A stretch of 64,000 nt of DNA from Chloroflexota bacterium (GCA_021372725.1 JAJFTV010000088.1:1-64000); one strand, 5' to 3'. Shown: positions 34,397 through 42,646, counted from the first letter of the stretch. The notes: generated by a model from the sequence alone, not told the origin. Translations and numbers: made by a program.

Positions 34397-35057
34397 CGTA
34401 GTCTCCTTCGATGTACTTTTGCCGATTCTCTTGAGGGTTTCGTCGATCTTTTTCAACTCGGCCTTCCTTTTGCCATGATTTGAGTATGGCATCTATATAA
34501 CGCCAGTTTCGTATGTTCTTTTCCACGGCGATACGGATTGCATCTTCAATCCATTCTGTTGGATAGGTTTCTTCAGCCTCTTGCAGTGTATCGCTGATGA
34601 GCGGGGTGAGCGGGCCTATATTTTCCTCGTAAAGGCGAAACAGGTTGGGGCGTTCGTTCTGAAGTTCAAAGACAGGCCGTATACCTTCAGGGGTAGCCCA
34701 TTTACCCTGGCGCATGGCCTGGCAGGCAGCCCTGCCACGCGGTGTATTGAGAAAATAGTAAGTCGTTTCCTGAAATTGTGCACTTGTCAGAACCTGATGC
34801 TGCACCGCCCGCTCAATAGCTTCATGCAACAGATGCCCGGGCTCGGGTTGAAAATTGCCGGCCAAAACTTCGTCAGCGGTTAAATCCGCCAGTGTGATGT
34901 ACTGCATATCACGCTGCTGTTGATGGATAAACCAGAAGGCGTACAGAATGGTCTTTAACTCTCCCAGATCATCCACCTCAGGGAGGGCTTTGGTAAAGAA
35001 TGTCTCCGGTAGGGGGGTGAGTTTTTCTCTACTCGATCGGAACCCGTCAAACGCCAT
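34377..35057 (-). CDS. DnaD-like replication initiation protein
   Basis: 226 residues with a winged-helix-like N-terminal region and a C-terminal DnaD/DnaB2 module: FRLYEENIGPLTPLISDTL, then AIRIAVEKNIRNWRYIDAIL and KSWQKEGR. In Firmicutes this family bridges DnaA, DNA and the helicase loader during primosome assembly. GGAGGAG precedes the start. It sits between dnaB and the loader gene, which supports a primosome role. The tail is charged and overlaps the start of the next gene by 20 bases. Confidence 0.85.
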   Translation of the reverse strand: MAFDGFRSSREKLTPLPETFFTKALPEVDDLGELKTILYAFWFIHQQQRDMQYITLADLTADEVLAGNFQPEPGHLLHEAIERAVQHQVLTSAQFQETTYYFLNTPRGRAACQAMRQGKWATPEGIRPVFELQNERPNLFRLYEENIGPLTPLISDTLQEAEETYPTEWIEDAIRIAVEKNIRNWRYIDAILKSWQKEGRVEKDRRNPQENRQKYIEGDYGDIIEH

Positions 35058-35071
35058 GGATTTAACTCCTC

Positions 35072-36439
35072 CTACCGCATCGATTCAACCGTGGCAGCAT
35101 CCACAAAACGGGCCAGGTTTTTAAGGAAGACCATCTGGATGCCTGAATGTGTTGGGCCGTTACGGTGTTTTGCAACGATAATCTCGGCCAGATTTTGACC
35201 GGGTCCCTCATCCAGCATATCCGGCCGGTGGATGAACATTACCACGTCAGCGTCCTGCTCAAGACTGCCGGATTCACGCAGATCGGAGAGGATTGGCCGC
35301 TTGTCTGCACGCTGTTCAACCGCCCGGGAAAGCTGGGCTGCCGCCAGCACCGGCACCTTTAAATCGCGGGCCAAAACTTTCAAATTACGCGAAATGTTGG
35401 AAACCTCCTGGACACGGTTATCAACTCGGCGGTCTCCGGTCATAAGCTGAAGATAATCGACGATGATCAGGTCGAGTTTGTGTTCCTGGTCCAGCCTTCT
35501 GCATTTGGTTTGCAACTGCAATGGGGTGATGGCAGCCGTATCATCCAGATAAATATGGGTATCAGAAAGTGATTCGATGGCAGCAGTAAACAGCCCCCAT
35601 TCGTGATCCTGCAATTTGCCGGTTCTCAAGCGCTGTGTATCGATGGATGTTTCCTGGGCAATCAGACGGGTGGCAAGCTGTTCATTCGACATTTCAAGCG
35701 AAAAGAAGGCGACATGTTTTTTATGGGTTTGGGCGGCATATTTGGCAGCAGAAAGCAGAAAACCTGTCTTACCGGAACCTGGTCTGCCGGCCACAATCAA
35801 CAGATCTGATTTTTGCATCCCCCCCAGCAGGCGGTCAAGGTCTCGCAGCCCGGTCGGTACACCCATTACGTCATCTCCCATTCGGGAAAGGCTCCCGATA
35901 TGGTCGTATAACGCATTCATCACATCTTTGATGAATTCCACATCATGCCGGGTATGTTTTTGGCTGATACCAAAAATATGTTTTTCGGCCTCTTCCAGAA
36001 CAGTGTTGATATCCTGTTCGCGGTTAAAAGCCAGTTTGGCAATATCGTTGGCTGCCGAAAGCATACGCCGGCGAATTGAGTATTCTTCAACAATCCGCCC
36101 GTATTCAACAGCGTTCATTGATGTGGGTGTCTGGTTCAGCAGAGCGGTAAGGTAGGAACTGCCGCCCATTTCGGCGAGCTGATTGCGCTGCTGTAACTCT
36201 TCTATTACTGTAAGATAATCAATTCGGGCCCGGCGTTCCTGAAGCCGTTGAAATGCCTGCCAGACCCAGCGGTTCCGGACGATAAAAAAATCATCCGGTT
36301 CGAGAAATTCGGCCAGGTCATAGTACATTTCCGGATTGATCAGTACAGCGCCTAAAACAGCTTCTTCTGCATTCCGGTTGTAAGGCTGAGTCTCAACATC
36401 CTCGGTGACCGGTGCATTTTCAGGGGGAGAATCACTCAT
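35072..36439 (-). CDS. dnaB: replicative DNA helicase
   Basis: Hexameric 5'-3' helicase at the replication fork. NRNAEEAVLGAVLINPEMYY starts the N-terminal domain. The RecA-like motor has IVAGRPGSGKTGFLLSAAKY (Walker A), LDLIIVDYLQLM (Walker B), and LSDLRESGSLEQDADVVMF near the end. The ATG at 36439 with AGGG seven bases upstream gives 455 residues, a normal length; no intein is present. It heads the dnaB-DnaD-loader part of the operon. Confidence 0.96.
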   Translation of the reverse strand: MSDSPPENAPVTEDVETQPYNRNAEEAVLGAVLINPEMYYDLAEFLEPDDFFIVRNRWVWQAFQRLQERRARIDYLTVIEELQQRNQLAEMGGSSYLTALLNQTPTSMNAVEYGRIVEEYSIRRRMLSAANDIAKLAFNREQDINTVLEEAEKHIFGISQKHTRHDVEFIKDVMNALYDHIGSLSRMGDDVMGVPTGLRDLDRLLGGMQKSDLLIVAGRPGSGKTGFLLSAAKYAAQTHKKHVAFFSLEMSNEQLATRLIAQETSIDTQRLRTGKLQDHEWGLFTAAIESLSDTHIYLDDTAAITPLQLQTKCRRLDQEHKLDLIIVDYLQLMTGDRRVDNRVQEVSNISRNLKVLARDLKVPVLAAAQLSRAVEQRADKRPILSDLRESGSLEQDADVVMFIHRPDMLDEGPGQNLAEIIVAKHRNGPTHSGIQMVFLKNLARFVDAATVESMR

Positions 36440-36531
36440 GGTACATCCCTGTAACGGAGATTGGTTTGAATTGAGCCCCAATGTCTGGAAGGCTGTGGGG
36501 GATTATTTTATAACCGGTGTTGTTCATTGGT

Positions 36532-37110
36532 CTAAAGCAGCGGGGGTTCTTCATCCGGTTCGCTGTCATCTTCCGGTTTGTCGGTATCTTCTGTATCGAG
36601 ATTTTGAAGGTAGTCTTCGAAAATAGACAGACGGTCTTCAGAGGTTTTGTCTTCTGTGGCGGAGCTTGTTTCCCTGATTTCAGGGTCATTTTGGATATCC
36701 TTTTCCGGGACAATGCCTGCAATGTCAAGAATTTCTCCGGTCACCAAAATGGGTACATGCAAACGTACTGCCAATGCCAGGGCATCCGAAGGGCGCGAAT
36801 CCACATTAATAATATTTCCGTTTGCTTCCAAAACCAGGTTCCCATAATAAACATCGTCCTGTAAATCAATCACTTCCACCCGCAGCAGACGCGCGTCAAG
36901 GCTTTTCATCAAGTTTCGTAAAAGGTCATGAGTTTGAGGGCGGGCTAATTCAATTTCCTGCAGCGAAATCGTGATGGCTTCTGCTTCATAAGGGCCGATC
37001 CAAATTGGAAGGTATCTCTCATGGTTCACCTCCCTTAAAATGATGATGCGCTGCTGGTTTGTCAGGCTCACCCGTACACTATCAATGACTACTTCGACCA
37101 TTTTCGACAT
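36532..37110 (-). CDS. bifunctional nuclease family protein (BFN/DUF151)
   Basis: 192 residues. MVEVVIDSVRVSLTNQQRII, LPIWIGPYEAEAI, RPQTHDLLRNLM and VDSRPSDALALAVRL are the conserved blocks of the family, whose plant members cut DNA and RNA. The bacterial role is unsettled. A UvrB/UvrC (UVR) motif is absent; instead there is a very acidic tail of about 60 residues. The ATG at 37110 has GAGG six bases upstream, overlapping an earlier in-frame ATG at 37122. It is first in the operon with dnaB. Confidence 0.87.
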   Translation of the reverse strand: MSKMVEVVIDSVRVSLTNQQRIIILREVNHERYLPIWIGPYEAEAITISLQEIELARPQTHDLLRNLMKSLDARLLRVEVIDLQDDVYYGNLVLEANGNIINVDSRPSDALALAVRLHVPILVTGEILDIAGIVPEKDIQNDPEIRETSSATEDKTSEDRLSIFEDYLQNLDTEDTDKPEDDSEPDEEPPLL

Positions 37111-37136
37111 TAATAACCTCATTACACACTGATACG

Positions 37137-37142
37137 ATTATA
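37137..37142 (-). promoter_or_regulatory. candidate -10 of the bifunctional nuclease-dnaB operon
   Basis: TATAAT on the minus strand, 27 bases before the start codon at 37110. No strong -35 at the expected distance. Confidence 0.4.
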
Positions 37143-37307
37143 CTGTAATAATTTTAGCATGCCATGTGGCAGGATGCAACTTTACACCCAGCCAGCCTTG
37201 CGGCCATCCGGTTGGATTAAATTATAATCATTTACAGGATCGATGAATGTGACATTCCGGGGTACGAACTTTGCGGTTTTCAGAGATAAATAATGTTTGT
37301 CGTGTGT

Positions 37308-37327
37308 AATATTAACGCAATATTAAG
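37308..37327. promoter_or_regulatory. 11-bp direct repeat pair upstream of the regulator promoter
   Basis: AATATTAAC and AATATTAAG start 11 bases apart (37308 and 37319), about 20 bases before the -35 at 37348. One-turn spacing is typical of OmpR/PhoB-family binding sites. Confidence 0.5.
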
Positions 37328-37347
37328 GTAAATTTATGCTCTTGTGA

Positions 37348-37375
37348 TTGGCAAATATAGACTGTTTGGTATAAT
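37348..37375 (+). promoter_or_regulatory. promoter of the orphan response regulator
   Basis: -35 TTGGCA (37348-37353), a 16-base spacer and -10 TATAAT (37370-37375). The leader to the start codon would be about 165 bases and carries the TTAA array at 37456-37496. Confidence 0.65.
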
Positions 37376-37455
37376 GGAAAAATCATACTGGATAAAATAA
37401 CAAGATCGAAAAATGTTTTCCTCGATTCTCGAAAACTGACTGGACGAATTTGATT

Positions 37456-37496
37456 GGTTAATGTTATATTAACAATAGTTAAATTGCTTATTAACG
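37456..37496. promoter_or_regulatory. four helically phased TTAA repeats before the regulator gene
   Basis: TTAA occurs at 37458, 37469, 37479 and 37491, close to an 11-base period, within GTTAAT, ATTAAC, GTTAAA and ATTAAC contexts. This lies 51-91 bases before the start codon and could be an autoregulatory site for the OmpR-type protein encoded next. Confidence 0.45.
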
Positions 37497-37546
37497 TTCC
37501 CGGCCAATTTCCGGTTTGAATTGGGGGAGAAAGGTATTAACCCGGC

Positions 37547-38218
37547 GTGGCAGCATCTGAGCCAAGAATTTTACTCATCGAAGGGAAACGTACAGATCAT
37601 CCCACCTTCTTTACCAGCTTGACTGGAAAGGGGTATATGGTTGATCTGGCCGTGAGCGGGAATAAAGGCTTATCTGCCATCGCTGAGCAAAAACCGGACA
37701 TCGTCATTGTGAATGCCGCATCCATGCGCACCAGCGGCCGCAGGATTTGTAAATCCATTCATGATTTTGATAAACATCTTTCAATAATTCTGATCATTGA
37801 AGCAGGCCAGGATTCATGCAAAGCGATTGATGCTGAAGTGATTCTTGTACGGCCTTTTACATTGCAGAAGCTCATCAACCGGATCAAACTGTTGGCGCCC
37901 CCTGAGAGAAATAACATGATGATTGCCGGCCCCATTCAATTTGATCCGGATAATAATTGGGTACGATGCCATGACCGGCAGACCAGTTTGACACCACGTC
38001 TTACCGAGTTGCTTCGTATGCTGATGGAACACCCTGGTGAAATAATCGAACGGTCAGAGTTGTTCAAACGTGTATGGGAAACCACTTATATGGGAGACAC
38101 CCGTACCATGGATGTTCATATCAGTTGGCTGCGACAGGCGCTTGAGGAAGATCCCCGCCACCCTCGCTATATCAAAACAATACGAGGTGTGGGATATCGT
38201 TTTGAAGCAAATTCCTGA
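37547..38218 (+). CDS. OmpR-family regulator with degenerate receiver
   Basis: 223 residues: a receiver-like domain (1-115) and an intact winged-helix domain with SLTPRLTELLRMLMEHPGE, RTMDVHISWLRQALEEDP and IKTIRGVGYRFE. The receiver lacks its chemistry. The phospho-acceptor Asp is Asn56 (IVIVNAAS), the acidic pair is reduced to Glu12, and the switch Lys is Arg102 (VRPF). It probably regulates without phosphorylation. No histidine kinase is adjacent. GTG start at 37547; the purine-rich site GGGGGAGAAAGG is about 12 bases away, so the start is not certain. Confidence 0.85.
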   Translation: MAASEPRILLIEGKRTDHPTFFTSLTGKGYMVDLAVSGNKGLSAIAEQKPDIVIVNAASMRTSGRRICKSIHDFDKHLSIILIIEAGQDSCKAIDAEVILVRPFTLQKLINRIKLLAPPERNNMMIAGPIQFDPDNNWVRCHDRQTSLTPRLTELLRMLMEHPGEIIERSELFKRVWETTYMGDTRTMDVHISWLRQALEEDPRHPRYIKTIRGVGYRFEANS

Positions 38219-38235
38219 TTTTTACAACCAGTTCG

Positions 38236-38841
38236 TCAATCAATTTCCTGCCGGCCGGCCAATGCGCGCAGCAAGGTGTTTTGATCCGCGTATTCCAGGT
38301 CGCCACCAACCGGCAACCCACGCGCCAGGCGTGTGATACGTATGTTGGGCCCCAGTTGCTGCTTGATGTACAAGGCCGTGGCATCCCCTTCCATGCTGGG
38401 GTTGGTGGCGATGATGACCTCGCGGATATTCTCGTTCATCACCCGCTGGATTAATGGGCGGATATTGATGTCATCCGGCCCTATCCCTTCGATTGGTGAA
38501 AGAACCCCGTGCAGCACGTGATAACGGCCTGAGAACCCGCCCGTTCGTTCAATCGCCAATACATCCAGAGGCTCTTCCACAACACAGATACTGCCTGTAT
38601 TCCGCTCCGGAATGGAGCAGATTTCGCACGTCTCGCGATCAGACAGGGTGATGTTGTAACATATTTTGCACAAGCCGGTTGCACTTTTGATGGAAATCAA
38701 TGAATTGGCAAGTTGAGTGCATAGATCATCCTGTGCGCTGAGCAGGTAAAAAGCCAGGCGCGAAGCACTCTTTGGGCCGATGCCGGGCAGCCGCTCCAGT
38801 GCGGTAATGAGATTTTGTACCGGTTCAGGGAGATGTGCCAT
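38236..38841 (-). CDS. recR: recombination mediator RecR
   Basis: 201 residues of the RecFOR gap-repair clamp. N-terminal helix-hairpin-helix around LERLPGIGPKSASRLAFYLL, then a four-Cys zinc site (CKIC and CEIC), then a Toprim domain with ICVVEEPLDVLAIERTGGF, and a Walker-B-like end RLARGLPVGGDLEYAD. Last gene of the dnaX-ybaB-recR unit, the usual bacterial order, with 14 bases between it and ybaB. Confidence 0.96.
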   Translation of the reverse strand: MAHLPEPVQNLITALERLPGIGPKSASRLAFYLLSAQDDLCTQLANSLISIKSATGLCKICYNITLSDRETCEICSIPERNTGSICVVEEPLDVLAIERTGGFSGRYHVLHGVLSPIEGIGPDDINIRPLIQRVMNENIREVIIATNPSMEGDATALYIKQQLGPNIRITRLARGLPVGGDLEYADQNTLLRALAGRQEID

Positions 38842-38855
38842 CTTACCTCAGAATA

Positions 38856-39191
38856 CTAGAACGGCAAACCTGACAGGCCGCCAGCCAGAGGACCGAGACG
38901 CTCGGATTGCAAATTGCGTGATTGATCCAGGGCAGTGTTTACGCCCGAGACGATCAAATCTTGCAGCATTTCAACATCCACATCTTTCAGCAGTTCCGGA
39001 TCGATGGTGACACTGACGCAGTGCTGATCTCCGGTCATGACAATTTTGATGGCGCCTCCGCCTACGGATGTGGTGACGGTCTCTTCGGCCAGTTGATTCT
39101 GTACTTCTTCCATCTGGGCCTGAACACGCTGAAATTGCTGCATCATATTGGGCTGGCCGCCGATTCCTCTCGGTTTGTTTCTCTTTGCCAT
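38856..39191 (-). CDS. YbaB/EbfC nucleoid-associated protein
   Basis: 111 residues. QFQRVQAQMEEVQNQLAEET is the dimerising coiled coil, VTTSVGGGAIKIVMTGDQ the central sheet, and VDVEMLQDLIVSGVNTALDQ the C-terminal helix. Family members bind DNA as a tweezers-like dimer. It lies between dnaX and recR, the standard context. Confidence 0.93.
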   Translation of the reverse strand: MAKRNKPRGIGGQPNMMQQFQRVQAQMEEVQNQLAEETVTTSVGGGAIKIVMTGDQHCVSVTIDPELLKDVDVEMLQDLIVSGVNTALDQSRNLQSERLGPLAGGLSGLPF

Positions 39192-39237
39192 TCGGGTTCT
39201 CCTGTAATCCTCTCGATATTTTAATAACCGCTATTCT

Positions 39238-40935
39238 CTAATCCTGCTGGATAATCTGCCCGCCCAGACCCAAGGCAGCATTGACCATGCCATCTTCGTT
39301 CTGCAAGGTATCCTTTGAACCTGCCGGACTATTTTTCAGTGTTATGCAGGTGACCGATACTTCTTCCCCCACCAGTCTGGAGATGACAGGTTCGATGATG
39401 GCAAGATTCTCTTTCGTTTCCACTTTTGATTTGACAAACTCTGACGTGGCAAGCTGAATTACGTTTTCCTTGACAGCAAACGGCCGGCAGGAATTCAACA
39501 ATCCTTCTGTTTGTGGATTGGCCTGCCTGACCTGTTTTTTAATCTCGTTCCAATTATCACGCAGTTTTCTGAAAACAGCTTTCTCGTCCTGGGCTGCCCC
39601 GGCAGATTTTTCAGTTGTAACAGACTGTGAGAGTTGATCCGCAGGGGAGGCGATTGCTTGCGCCCCTGGTTTTGTTTCTGCTGAAGCCGTGGATTGTCGT
39701 TCCTTTTTTATAGACGGTACTTTTGCGCTGCCATCAGCAGGAACAACCGGCTGAGAGTGGTGGGAGGGGGTTGATTCTGTTTCTTGTACAGCAGCGGTTC
39801 GAGTAACAACAACAGGTTGTTCGACCGGTTGTGCACAGGAAACGGCGGCTTTTGGAGCCGGGCTGATGCAGGTTTCAGCAAATGCCAGCTCCAGGGACAG
39901 GCTGGGCTGCCAATTTCCACGCACATCCGCAGCCGTGCTGTTAAATCGCTGCAGGCAGAACAGCAGATGCTCCTTCTCGAACTGACCGGCGTGAGTTTCA
40001 ATCTTTTCACGGATGTCAGCGGGCAGATCCTCACCGAGCGGATCCCCCATCTTTACCAGCAGGACGTTTCGCAGATACTCGACGATCTGGCGGGAATATT
40101 GACGTGGATCGATACCACTATCGAGGGCTGTGTGGATGTGTTCCAGCCCTTTCGCCGTCTGCATCATTAAAATATCGTCAACCACCTGGATTACCGACTG
40201 GTTTGTCGCAGTACCCAGGATATTATGTGCATATTCGAGAGTGACATTCTCACCGGATGAAGCCAATTGATCGAGCAGAGAGATCGCGTCCCGCATGGCT
40301 CCCGTGGATTGTCTGGCAACCAGCGTCAGGACATTTTTGTCGATTTTCAGGTTTTCACCTGCTACAATTTTTTCCAGTTCTTCAACGATGTTGTTGATGG
40401 ATATCCGCCGGAATTCATGCCGCTGGCAGCGCGAAAGAACGGTGGCCGGTATTTTGTGGATTTCGGTGGTCGCCAGCACGAAAATGGCATGTGAAGGGGG
40501 TTCTTCCAGCGTTTTGAGCAGGGCATTAAATGCTGACATCGAAAGCATGTGCACTTCATCAATGATATAGACTTTGTATTGGCCCATGCTGGGTGAGAAT
40601 CTAATTTTGTCGCGCAGATCACGTATATCATCCACGCTGGTGTTGGATGCCGCATCGATCTCAATCAAATCCAGAAACCGGCTTTCATTGATTGCATTGC
40701 AGATCTCGCAATGATTGCACGGCCTGTTGGACGGCTGGGGATCAGTACAATTGACTGCTTTGGCCAACAAGCGGGCGGTGCTGGTTTTTCCGGTGCCACG
40801 CGGGCCGGCAAACAGATAGGCATGTACCAACCGGCCGGATTGGATGGCGTTTTGCAGGGTTTGTGTGACATGCGTTTGCCCAACCACGTCCTGCCACGTT
40901 TGCGGTCTCCACTTGCGGTACAATGCCTGGCTCAT
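39238..40935 (-). CDS. dnaX: DNA polymerase III subunits tau/gamma
   Basis: Clamp-loader ATPase of 565 residues. ALYRKWRPQTWQDVVGQ is the standard start, FAGPRGTGKTSTARLLAKA the Walker A, a Cys cluster (CNHCEIC) the zinc module, IDEVHMLSMSAFNALLKTLE the Walker B, and domain III follows. The C-terminal third is Ser/Ala/Thr/Gln-rich, then a folded end with LRDNWNEIKKQV. The ATG at 40935 shares ATGA with the stop of the DUF1992 gene, so the two are translationally coupled; an ATG at 40959 would add eight unconserved residues. An in-frame A AAA AAG lies at codons 409-411. Confidence 0.95.
   Translation of the reverse strand: MSQALYRKWRPQTWQDVVGQTHVTQTLQNAIQSGRLVHAYLFAGPRGTGKTSTARLLAKAVNCTDPQPSNRPCNHCEICNAINESRFLDLIEIDAASNTSVDDIRDLRDKIRFSPSMGQYKVYIIDEVHMLSMSAFNALLKTLEEPPSHAIFVLATTEIHKIPATVLSRCQRHEFRRISINNIVEELEKIVAGENLKIDKNVLTLVARQSTGAMRDAISLLDQLASSGENVTLEYAHNILGTATNQSVIQVVDDILMMQTAKGLEHIHTALDSGIDPRQYSRQIVEYLRNVLLVKMGDPLGEDLPADIREKIETHAGQFEKEHLLFCLQRFNSTAADVRGNWQPSLSLELAFAETCISPAPKAAVSCAQPVEQPVVVTRTAAVQETESTPSHHSQPVVPADGSAKVPSIKKERQSTASAETKPGAQAIASPADQLSQSVTTEKSAGAAQDEKAVFRKLRDNWNEIKKQVRQANPQTEGLLNSCRPFAVKENVIQLATSEFVKSKVETKENLAIIEPVISRLVGEEVSVTCITLKNSPAGSKDTLQNEDGMVNAALGLGGQIIQQD
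39703..39709 (-). other. in-frame A AAA AAG slippery heptamer in dnaX
   Basis: On the coding strand the codons are ATA AAA AAG, so the heptamer is phased for -1 slippage exactly as in E. coli dnaX. A -1 shift meets TGA at 39611-39613 after 30 codons and would give a gamma-like product of about 441 residues. A GC-rich inverted repeat begins about 35 bases downstream, further than usual; no Shine-Dalgarno-like stimulator is seen upstream. Confidence 0.45.
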
Positions 40936-41378
40936 GTTTTTCCTGTTTCTGATGTACATCCGGGAAATTCATTTCTCAATAATTCGAGTTCCCGGTCTGC
41001 ATCGATAAAAGATACCTGCAGGGCCTCTACAGGTACACTTCTATTGTAATCGATAATTTTTTGATTCAATCCGGCAAGCGTATCCATCAAGGTTGTCGGA
41101 AGCTCCCCGAATTGCGAAGACGATGGATTTTCGGTAAACCACTCCCGCAGAGAGTGCCTGAACATTGTGATCCCCTTCCGCGCTTCGATACCTTTCTCAA
41201 TCCAGGGCAGGGTAAATCCGTTATTTTGCAGCAGATCAAACGTCAGTTTCTTGTCTTCGGGTGCCAATAAATTGTCATCCCATCGGATGGGTTTTCCCGC
41301 CCCGGGTAAATTCTCGAAATCCCCATGCTGCAAGGCAGCCTGTATTTTTTGTTCAGAAATTTGATGCAGGATATTCAT
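40932..41378 (-). CDS. DUF1992 (DnaJ-C28-like) domain protein
   Basis: 148 residues. ISEQKIQAALQHGDFENLPG followed by GKPI is the signature of DUF1992, and FDLLQNNGFTLPWIEKGIEA follows. The molecular role is unknown; in eukaryotes the domain occurs in DNAJC28. The ATG at 41378 has AGGA at a suitable distance, ten bases after the lamin-tail stop. An upstream ATG at 41426 would overlap that gene. Its TGA overlaps the dnaX start by four bases. Confidence 0.87.
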   Translation of the reverse strand: MNILHQISEQKIQAALQHGDFENLPGAGKPIRWDDNLLAPEDKKLTFDLLQNNGFTLPWIEKGIEARKGITMFRHSLREWFTENPSSSQFGELPTTLMDTLAGLNQKIIDYNRSVPVEALQVSFIDADRELELLRNEFPGCTSETGKT

Positions 41379-41388
41379 TTTGATCCTG

Positions 41389-41922
41389 TCAGGGGATGCT
41401 GAAGACGGCGCGCAAATTCCCCTCATAATCTTCGAGCGTTATTTTTCCACCAGATTCCAGGGCTGCGGTATTGAGATTCCAGTAAAGTTTATTGACGGTG
41501 TCATGACCGGGTCGTGTATAGATCTGAACACGGGCATTCGGGTTAAGAACGAGTGATTTAAAGGTGTAACTGTCACCCCCGCTTGTGGTAAGTGTCCAGC
41601 CATCCAGCCAGATTTCTTCCTCTTGACTGATGTTTTGCAGAACAATTTCTTCATTCTCCACATCTCCGGCGCCAAATACGTTGATAATTTCGATCACCTG
41701 AGTATCGAGAGAGGGCAGTGGGGCCAGGAGAACGGGTGTAACCATCTCGGTCGGCCGTGTGCTGTTTTGCAGTAAAGCCTGTACTGCCGCGTCATCTGGC
41801 AATTTTTGGGCCTGCACACGGTTCCACAGCCAGAGGACGGCCAGTGTGGTGAGCGCCGATAGCAGGATATTAAGAATGAGATACGGAAATGGGGAAACCC
41901 GTCTTCGCCGTCGATTTTCCAT
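41389..41922 (-). CDS. membrane-anchored lamin-tail (LTD) domain protein
   Basis: 177 residues: an Arg-rich cytosolic start, one membrane anchor (about 12-35), a short linker and an extracytoplasmic LTD-like beta domain with IEIINVFGAGDVENEEIVLQ, WLDGWTLTTSGGDSYTFKSL and YWNLNTAALESGGKITLED. LTDs are Ig-like folds of unclear bacterial function, often on surface or envelope proteins. It heads the DUF1992-dnaX-ybaB-recR operon, though a link to DNA replication is not evident. Confidence 0.8.
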   Translation of the reverse strand: MENRRRRRVSPFPYLILNILLSALTTLAVLWLWNRVQAQKLPDDAAVQALLQNSTRPTEMVTPVLLAPLPSLDTQVIEIINVFGAGDVENEEIVLQNISQEEEIWLDGWTLTTSGGDSYTFKSLVLNPNARVQIYTRPGHDTVNKLYWNLNTAALESGGKITLEDYEGNLRAVFSIP

Positions 41923-41981
41923 CCAATGATCTCCATCTGGCCAGATTTTATGGTTAAATCATAGCATAATTTTATTGTAAA

Positions 41982-42119
41982 ATGTTTGTTGTGCAGATAT
42001 TTCAGGAGGAGAACAAGACGCGAAAGAACCGTGGTGTAAAACGGGTGGTTCCAATTACGGCACAACAATCCGAAACCCTGCCGGAAGTAATGGTATTCAC
42101 GTTTAAAGGCAGAAAATAA
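41982..42119 (+). CDS. small basic protein, 45 residues, unknown
   Basis: Reads MFVVQIFQEENKTRKNRG and continues through VVPITAQQSETLPEV to a basic FTFKGRK end. Its TAA is followed immediately by the ATG of the NYN-domain gene, suggesting coupling. AGGAGG (42003-42008) lies inside the frame, so a shorter non-AUG start is conceivable. I do not recognise the family, and it could be a non-coding leader. Confidence 0.4.
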   Translation: MFVVQIFQEENKTRKNRGVKRVVPITAQQSETLPEVMVFTFKGRK

Positions 42120-42605
42120 ATGCTTTTGATTGACGGACATAACCTGATCGGGAAAATCCCCGGTATCCGTCTGAGTGATGCTGATGACGAAATGCAGCTT
42201 GTGGATCTGTTGCAGATTTACGGCCGGGTAAAACAGCGCGATGTAACAGTCTATTTTGACGGGGCTGCACCCGGTTTTGCACGCAAACAGCGGTCAGGCA
42301 GAGTGACTGCTATCTATGTAGTGCGCGGCATTCCGGCCGATGATGTGATCATGGAAAGGCTGATCAAGGCAGGTCACCAGGCTCGTAATATGGTGGTGGT
42401 CACGTCCGACAGGCGTATACAGGCTCAGGCCAGATCCGTACAGGCCCAGGTGATTTCGTCGGAAGCATTTGCGGAGGAGCTATGGGAAGTTCAACGATCC
42501 GCCATGGATCACCCCTCGGCCGATCAGCCTGCCATGAGCAGCTCTGAGCTTGACGAATGGCTGAGATTATTTAGCGAAACACCAAAAGTCAAGAAAAAGA
42601 AATAA
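42120..42605 (+). CDS. NYN-domain (YacP-like) ribonuclease
   Basis: 161 residues of PIN-like fold. LLIDGHNLIGKIP carries the first catalytic Asp, VTVYFDGAAPGFARKQR the second acidic region, IPADDVIMERLI the Asp pair, and VVVTSDRRIQAQARS the last. YacP/Rae1-type proteins cut RNA, some on the ribosome. The product ends in a Lys-rich tail. It follows a small reading frame without a gap and is convergent with kbl. Confidence 0.83.
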   Translation: MLLIDGHNLIGKIPGIRLSDADDEMQLVDLLQIYGRVKQRDVTVYFDGAAPGFARKQRSGRVTAIYVVRGIPADDVIMERLIKAGHQARNMVVVTSDRRIQAQARSVQAQVISSEAFAEELWEVQRSAMDHPSADQPAMSSSELDEWLRLFSETPKVKKKK

Positions 42606-42607
42606 TT

Positions 42608-42643
42608 CCCCGCTCCTTGAGGGGCGGGGATAAAGGGGCGGGA
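42608..42643. repeat. G-rich intergenic repeat, copy 4
   Basis: CCCCGCTCC pairs with GAGGGGCGGGG around TTGA (one G-T pair), followed by ATAAAGGGGCGGG. It is nearly the same as copy 1 and lies between convergent genes, so it could also end transcripts. Confidence 0.6.
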
Positions 42644-42646
42644 TGA

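Noticed and set aside
34397-34492. Upstream ATG (34492) as the start of the helicase loader.
   Set aside because: It would overlap the DnaD-like gene by 116 bases and has no ribosome site; GTG at 34396 has AAGGAG at the right distance.
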